A stretch of DNA of 64,000 bases. It comes from CALREJ01 sp964533375 (lineage in GTDB: Bacteria > Patescibacteriota > Gracilibacteria > Peribacterales > Peribacteraceae). Below are positions 59,850 to 64,000 of this stretch, in pieces; position 1 is the first letter of the stretch; each line of letters starts with the position of its first letter. The notes beneath the pieces were generated by a model. It had not been told where the DNA came from and searched no databases. It saw only the letters and a list, made by a program, of their open reading frames with translations. The position numbers were made by a program, and so were the translations under genes. The stretch lies in contig CAZHLW010000001.1 of assembly GCA_964533375.1 (NCBI GenBank), positions 186,001-250,000 of the forward strand. Reading direction: 5' to 3'.

Positions 59850-62087
59850 TCAGAGCAGCGGTTCCTCAAACGTTTCCTCATCAATCATCTCTTCTTTCTT
59901 GGGCGGTTCTGAAGCAGCTTCATCCCACTTCTTCAGCATATCTTCCACACTCTGGCGCGGGGCACAGTACTGGCTGCGGGACCAGGCGACAATTTCCGGC
60001 GTGTAGTCGCGGACAGGAGTCGGGGCGTTCAGGGTGAATCCGGAGAAAGCTTCGCGCAGTTCACCGGCCACAGACATTTTTGTGTAGAACTCGCGGACGC
60101 CTAAGTTGATGATGTCGCGCTGTTTGAAGATTGGCGCATATTCACCGGCCAGAATGTCTGCGTCTTCTGCACCCACACGGAAGCTGATCATGGAACCGAC
60201 GTTACCGAACACCGTTTTGCGGACGGTATCGCTCAATTGCCCCATGTACTGGTGGGCGATGGTCAGGTTCAGGCGGTATTTGCGGGCTTCGCTCAGGATT
60301 TCAGCAAACGTATCGGTCGCGAAGTTCTGGAACTCATCCACGTACAGATAGAAGTCTGTGCGCTGGTCTTCCGGCGTATCGGCGCGTTCCATTGCAGCCT
60401 GATACAACTTGGTAATGAACATGGAACCGATCAAAGACGAGTTCTCTTCGCCAAGCAGACCCTTCGAGACTTTCATCAACAGGATCTTCTTCTGATCCAT
60501 GATATCGCGGATTTTAAATTTGGTGACCGGCTGACCGATCATGTTGCGGATCATATTCGTAGCCACGAACTGGCCGACTTTGTTTAGGAGCGGCGTGATA
60601 GCATCGGCGTCGAACTTTTCGCTCCAGGCTGCGAATTCAGACACCCAGAAGCTTTTCACCACGGAGTCTTGGATGCGGGCGACAATCTTCTGGCGGTAGT
60701 TTTTGTCCGTGAGCATTTTCAGGATCGACAAGACCGTGGTGTTCGGACTATCGAGAAGCGCGAGCGTGGTATAGCGCAGCACGTGTTCCAGGCGGTCACT
60801 CCAGTTGCTTCCGAAGAGTTTCTTGAAGATCTGGAGGAAGCCGATCGTGACCTGCATCTTCTGCGCTTCGCTCACTTTTTCGAGCGGGTTAAAGGCGATA
60901 GGGAAGTCGATGTCGGCAGGGTCCAGCAGCACCACGTCTTTAATACGGTGCTCCGGAATGTAGCGCATGATGGCATCGATCAAGTCTCCGTGCGGATCGA
61001 GCACAGCGAGTCCTTCACCATTCTGGATATCTTCATTGATGAGCAGTTCCAGGAGCTTACTTTTACCGGAACCGGACTTTCCAACCGCGTACAGGTGGCG
61101 GCGGCGATCGCTTCTCTTGATACCAAACGGCACGAAGTTGTTGTGATAGTTCGTGACACCAAAGCCGCTTACGCCCTTATCACCCACTTTCGGCAGATCC
61201 TGCGGCGGTTCGGCTTTACGTGCCAGAACGTGCACAACGTGCGGGGCGTAGTCGGCGTTCGGGAAGTGGTAGAGCGTTGCGACTTCTTTGCTTCCCAGAA
61301 TAAAGGCTGTGCCCTGGCTGCGACCACGATACTGCTGGAGGAACTTTGCGGCATTGTGCGTGTGGTGACCATGGAAGGAGTTCACGTCTTTGTCGTTGAA
61401 CTGCGTGAAGCTGCTGATGACCGCCTCGAGCTTGCGGTCTGCAGACTCGTGATCCGGGGCAATGTACGCGCAGCGGATGGTGGTGGCGAAGGGCTTGTCT
61501 TCGTTCTTCTGATGCGCGAGTTCGTGGCGCTTGTGCTGTACGGCACCGCGTCCGCCTTCGTGCATACGGTCGCGGATAGAGAAGAAGTGGGACCAGTTGG
61601 CAATACGTGAGCGCCAGTTACGGCGGAAGTGATAGCCTCCGGTATCGTCCTTCGGTTCTGTCACAATCTGCACCCACACCTGGTCACCGCTCGCGATTTT
61701 GGAAATGACCGAGAACATGCGGGAGCTGCTGTCTTCATCAAACAGATCGTAGGTTTTAATCGGATAGATATCCGCGTGATGCAGCGAGATTTCCGCTCCG
61801 GCAATACTCTGCGTCTTTGGATCGAACGACTTGGTATAGTCCTCTGTTTCCTTGATTTCCGCGTCCGGGAACGTCGAATAGATCAAACCCTCGACCGTTT
61901 CGAGCAGTTTCTCCTCCAGAACGATGTAGAAATACGTGTACTGGTTATAGCCAAAGAACTCGAGCGACACGATTTTGCCCGTGAACGTATTCCACAGGTT
62001 GACCAGCAATTCCTGGAATTTGGATTCCAGCTTTTTGTTGCCTTCCTGCCCCTGAGGGACGACGATATGTAAGTAGCGTAAAGCCAT
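59850..62087 (-). CDS. VirD4/TraM-recognition-like coupling ATPase (CPR type)
   Basis: The 745-residue protein has an N-terminal ~270-residue domain and a P-loop ATPase: YAVGKSGSGKSKLLELLINEDI (Walker A), AVLDPHGDLID, and a C-terminal part with TDFYLYVDEFQNFATDTFAEILSEARKYRLNLTIAHQYMGQL, the Walker B/motif of type IV coupling proteins. In CPR genomes it is common near pilus or competence genes; here it lies outside the island. It could drive DNA or protein transport. Its function is inferred. Confidence 0.82.
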   Translation of the reverse strand: MALRYLHIVVPQGQEGNKKLESKFQELLVNLWNTFTGKIVSLEFFGYNQYTYFYIVLEEKLLETVEGLIYSTFPDAEIKETEDYTKSFDPKTQSIAGAEISLHHADIYPIKTYDLFDEDSSSRMFSVISKIASGDQVWVQIVTEPKDDTGGYHFRRNWRSRIANWSHFFSIRDRMHEGGRGAVQHKRHELAHQKNEDKPFATTIRCAYIAPDHESADRKLEAVISSFTQFNDKDVNSFHGHHTHNAAKFLQQYRGRSQGTAFILGSKEVATLYHFPNADYAPHVVHVLARKAEPPQDLPKVGDKGVSGFGVTNYHNNFVPFGIKRSDRRRHLYAVGKSGSGKSKLLELLINEDIQNGEGLAVLDPHGDLIDAIMRYIPEHRIKDVVLLDPADIDFPIAFNPLEKVSEAQKMQVTIGFLQIFKKLFGSNWSDRLEHVLRYTTLALLDSPNTTVLSILKMLTDKNYRQKIVARIQDSVVKSFWVSEFAAWSEKFDADAITPLLNKVGQFVATNMIRNMIGQPVTKFKIRDIMDQKKILLMKVSKGLLGEENSSLIGSMFITKLYQAAMERADTPEDQRTDFYLYVDEFQNFATDTFAEILSEARKYRLNLTIAHQYMGQLSDTVRKTVFGNVGSMISFRVGAEDADILAGEYAPIFKQRDIINLGVREFYTKMSVAGELREAFSGFTLNAPTPVRDYTPEIVAWSRSQYCAPRQSVEDMLKKWDEAASEPPKKEEMIDEETFEEPLL

Positions 62088-62097
62088 AAGAGGGGTT

Positions 62098-62121
62098 TAC
62101 CCTGAGCGTAGTTGAAGGGTA
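62098..62121. repeat. CTGAGC...TTGAAG palindrome
   Basis: TACCCTGAGCGTAGTTGAAGGGTA is a near-palindrome like the elements at 51824 and 54307. It lies ten bases upstream of the coupling-ATPase start codon. Confidence 0.45.
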
Positions 62122-62198
62122 TTCCTTATTATACAGTATTTTTTAGGGGTTTACGATAGTTTTGATGCCAGTAAATAGCCTATTGTGGCCGAAATTCT

Positions 62199-63875
62199 TC
62201 AGTAGACGGTCTCCAGATAGCATTGTTCACAATATACGATCTCTGCTCTGTCGGGGCTGTAGGTCGTTACAATCATTTTCTTACAGTGATCGCATTGCCT
62301 TTCATACATGGTTTGTGGATTGCAGAGAGCCATGCGGTGGCGGTGACGAACATCGAAGTGGAAACGTGGAATGGGGAGGCGCATGCGACGGTAAAAGTCG
62401 AGTTCCTGTTTGATGATGCGGAAGGGTTTGCCGCTTTCTGCACAAGTGACGGCCCAGTTCAAAATGTCGTCCGGAATGTCATCAATGCTATCCGGAAGTT
62501 TGGATGCGTCGATGGTTTTCTCAACCTGCAATGGTGCCTGGATATCTGCTTTCCAGCGCCAACCTTTTTGGGTGATCTCCGTTTCCGAAAGAGGAAAATA
62601 GTCCTGTGCGATGGTCTCGTTATAGCTAAACGGACTGAGTGTCACCGATGGGAATTCACCCCACTCGTTGTTTGATCGCATGGATGCGATGATCTTCGGA
62701 ACAAGCTCCTCATATTCTTCCTTCGTGTACTGCTTATTCAGGATGCAATATTTCTTGTGGAGAAGACTGATGCAGCCGAAGCAGTGATCGACATTTTTGC
62801 AGTAGAGACAGCGATAAGCATCCTGCGAGTAGTCCGTTGCAAACGAGAAAGCGATCTTGCTCGCGTTCCCCACGGCGGCGTTTTCGTAGAGCAATTCAGA
62901 ATCGTAGCCATAGCCAAAAAGGTCGTACGAATCTTTGCAGAGGCGCGAACAGGTCAGCCATTTGCAGTCTTCGGATTTGGTCATCTCGAAGCACTCTTTG
63001 CAGTTTTTCGACTCGCTGATGTAGTCACCCGTGCAGTCGTCAGTGTTGATGTTATTGCTGGCGCGATGGATGGAGTGGAGTCTGAGGTCTGCGAGTTTTT
63101 GCTGGCATTCCTGGGCGAATGATGCCGATCCCAATTGCTGCATTGTTTGCTGGTACTCTTCCGGAGAACAAGGCTGATTCCATAGGTAATATTCTTTTTG
63201 TGTGAGGTTTGTGCAGCCGAAGCAGTGCTTGCAGTTTCTGCAGTTAAAGAGGAACGCCGAGTCGATGCACTGGGTGCAGTTTTGGGAAAAACGGAGGTTA
63301 TACGATCGTGTACAGTTCACGCATTCATAGCAATGTTCATCATCACTGCAAATCAGGAGATCCAAAGAATCGTTCGACGTCAGAATACCGCGGCTGTAGT
63401 AGCAGTCTTCGCTTCTGCCGGTATTGAAAACCAGGTAACAGTTCCGGCAGCTGCCCGCGAAATTGATGTAATCGGAGTTGTCGTTGATGCCTGTCTGGAA
63501 GAGCATCATCATCGGGACATCGCGCATCAGGTTGCGCATATTTTCTTCAAACGTCAACGAAAAATCGTAGTCCCGTCCGTACGAAAGCGGATCCCATTTG
63601 TCGCTATACAGACAGTCGTGGCAGTAGGTGTGATACGGTGCTTCGGGCGCAAACATCGATACTTTCATTGTCTGACACAGCTCGCACTGTCGATTGTAGA
63701 GCGACCGCTCGTTACGCCAGGCCATGCGACGCTGGCTGCGGCATGGTGGACAGAGGGTGGGTGGTGGGATTTGTTCTTTCCTACCATTAAAAACCGGACT
63801 GACTTTGTCGTAAAACGCGAGATCATCATCAGTGATCTCAAAGGGTGCCTGGCACTGGCGGCAGGATTGCTGCAT
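62199..63875 (-). CDS. Cys-rich multi-knuckle protein (CPR type)
   Basis: A 558-residue protein with about twenty zinc-knuckle-like CxxC pairs, from CRQCQAPFEI at the start through repeated CxxC units (CRNC, CVNC, CTQC, CKHC, CLYC) to CDHCKKMIVTTYSPDRAEIVYCEQC at the end. Proteins of this design recur in CPR genomes, often with two or more in tandem; their function is unknown. I use the ATG at 63875 (MQQSCRQC); an upstream ATG would run into the neighbour gene. It begins 17 bases after the paralog's stop. Confidence 0.8.
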   Translation of the reverse strand: MQQSCRQCQAPFEITDDDLAFYDKVSPVFNGRKEQIPPPTLCPPCRSQRRMAWRNERSLYNRQCELCQTMKVSMFAPEAPYHTYCHDCLYSDKWDPLSYGRDYDFSLTFEENMRNLMRDVPMMMLFQTGINDNSDYINFAGSCRNCYLVFNTGRSEDCYYSRGILTSNDSLDLLICSDDEHCYECVNCTRSYNLRFSQNCTQCIDSAFLFNCRNCKHCFGCTNLTQKEYYLWNQPCSPEEYQQTMQQLGSASFAQECQQKLADLRLHSIHRASNNINTDDCTGDYISESKNCKECFEMTKSEDCKWLTCSRLCKDSYDLFGYGYDSELLYENAAVGNASKIAFSFATDYSQDAYRCLYCKNVDHCFGCISLLHKKYCILNKQYTKEEYEELVPKIIASMRSNNEWGEFPSVTLSPFSYNETIAQDYFPLSETEITQKGWRWKADIQAPLQVEKTIDASKLPDSIDDIPDDILNWAVTCAESGKPFRIIKQELDFYRRMRLPIPRFHFDVRHRHRMALCNPQTMYERQCDHCKKMIVTTYSPDRAEIVYCEQCYLETVY

Positions 63876-63892
63876 CAGAGACGGAGTATAGC

Positions 63893-64000
63893 TCAGTAGA
63901 CTTCGGTCAGGTAGCACTCTTCACAGTACACAATCTCGGGGCGATCTGGGCTGTAACTGGTTTTAATCTCCTTGTTACATTTTGCACAAGTCCGATCCCA
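63893..64000 (-). CDS. C-terminal end of a second Cys-knuckle paralog (partial, truncated by window)
   Basis: The 35 codons present end with a CAKC/CEEC unit (SYSPDRPEIVYCEECYL) that is nearly the same as the end of the 558-residue protein. The gene continues beyond the window. Confidence 0.85.
   Translation of the reverse strand, partial: WDRTCAKCNKEIKTSYSPDRPEIVYCEECYLTEVY

Overview
The window looks like a chromosome segment of a small-genome bacterium of the Candidate Phyla Radiation, most like Peribacteria/Peregrinibacteria. The taxonomic call is inference. Supporting observations: Cys-rich CxxC multi-knuckle proteins in tandem, a DUF5659-like protein, a VirD4-like coupling ATPase, an SLH protein with a Ser-rich linker, and starts that mostly lack Shine-Dalgarno motifs but follow a pyrimidine tract or sit directly at the predicted transcription start. 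TGA is used as stop throughout, which argues against the UGA-recoding Gracilibacteria/Absconditabacteria. A 100-N assembly gap lies at 35201-35300 inside a tandem repeat, so the join between the two halves is not proven by sequence.

Left core (1-5.6 kb): an ABC importer of the branched-chain amino acid type (binding lipoprotein plus two permeases, no ATPase genes visible), then pyrD and pyrK for class 1B dihydroorotate dehydrogenase, a 16-codon Cys-rich mini-gene with its own terminator, a small membrane protein, and tRNA-Glu(TTC).

Mobile island (about 5.6-35.1 kb): a large serine recombinase reads into the 3' end of tRNA-Glu, and the 11-bp tRNA end GGGGCTGCCAT recurs at 35131, which suggests att sites of a 29.5-kb element. 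The island carries four tandem paralogous ~100-aa proteins, a Toprim/P-loop replication protein with a CHC2-like partner, DUF5659-like and other small proteins, zinc-ribbon membrane proteins, a secreted SNase and an XRE regulator with a 24-bp palindromic operator. Nested inside is what I regard as the main find: four 28-bp dif-like sites with exact 11-6-11 geometry (13325, 23748, 24997, 30133) that cut the interior into three tightly packed modules. The first is a 10.4-kb heavy-metal/copper module (CmtR-like ArsR regulator, two CDF transporters, CopA, CopZ-like chaperone, CsoR, two DsbA-like thioredoxins, an HMA-SafE-cupredoxin fusion, a secreted Met/His/Cys protein and a PaaK-like ligase). 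The second is a 1.2-kb module with a Xer-like tyrosine recombinase and a divergent excisionase-like HTH. The third is a 5.1-kb module with a 1632-aa nuclease-like/STAND NTPase protein resembling Avs anti-phage proteins plus a 43-aa partner.

Right core (35.3-64 kb): a 126-bp tandem repeat array, GIY-YIG protein, TrmB-like regulator on a consensus leaderless promoter, RlmI-like methyltransferase, a membrane methyltransferase, ComEC, RsmA, SLH surface protein, PcrA/UvrD helicase, RmuC, S15, TrpR-like protein, PNPase, a K+ channel, FmdB-like protein, a possible small RNA, ValS, a lexA-dinB SOS operon, a VirD4-like ATPase and two tandem Cys-knuckle proteins. Intergenic regions carry degenerate heptamer repeats and copies of a GTCATnCTGAGC...TCGAAGnATG palindrome.
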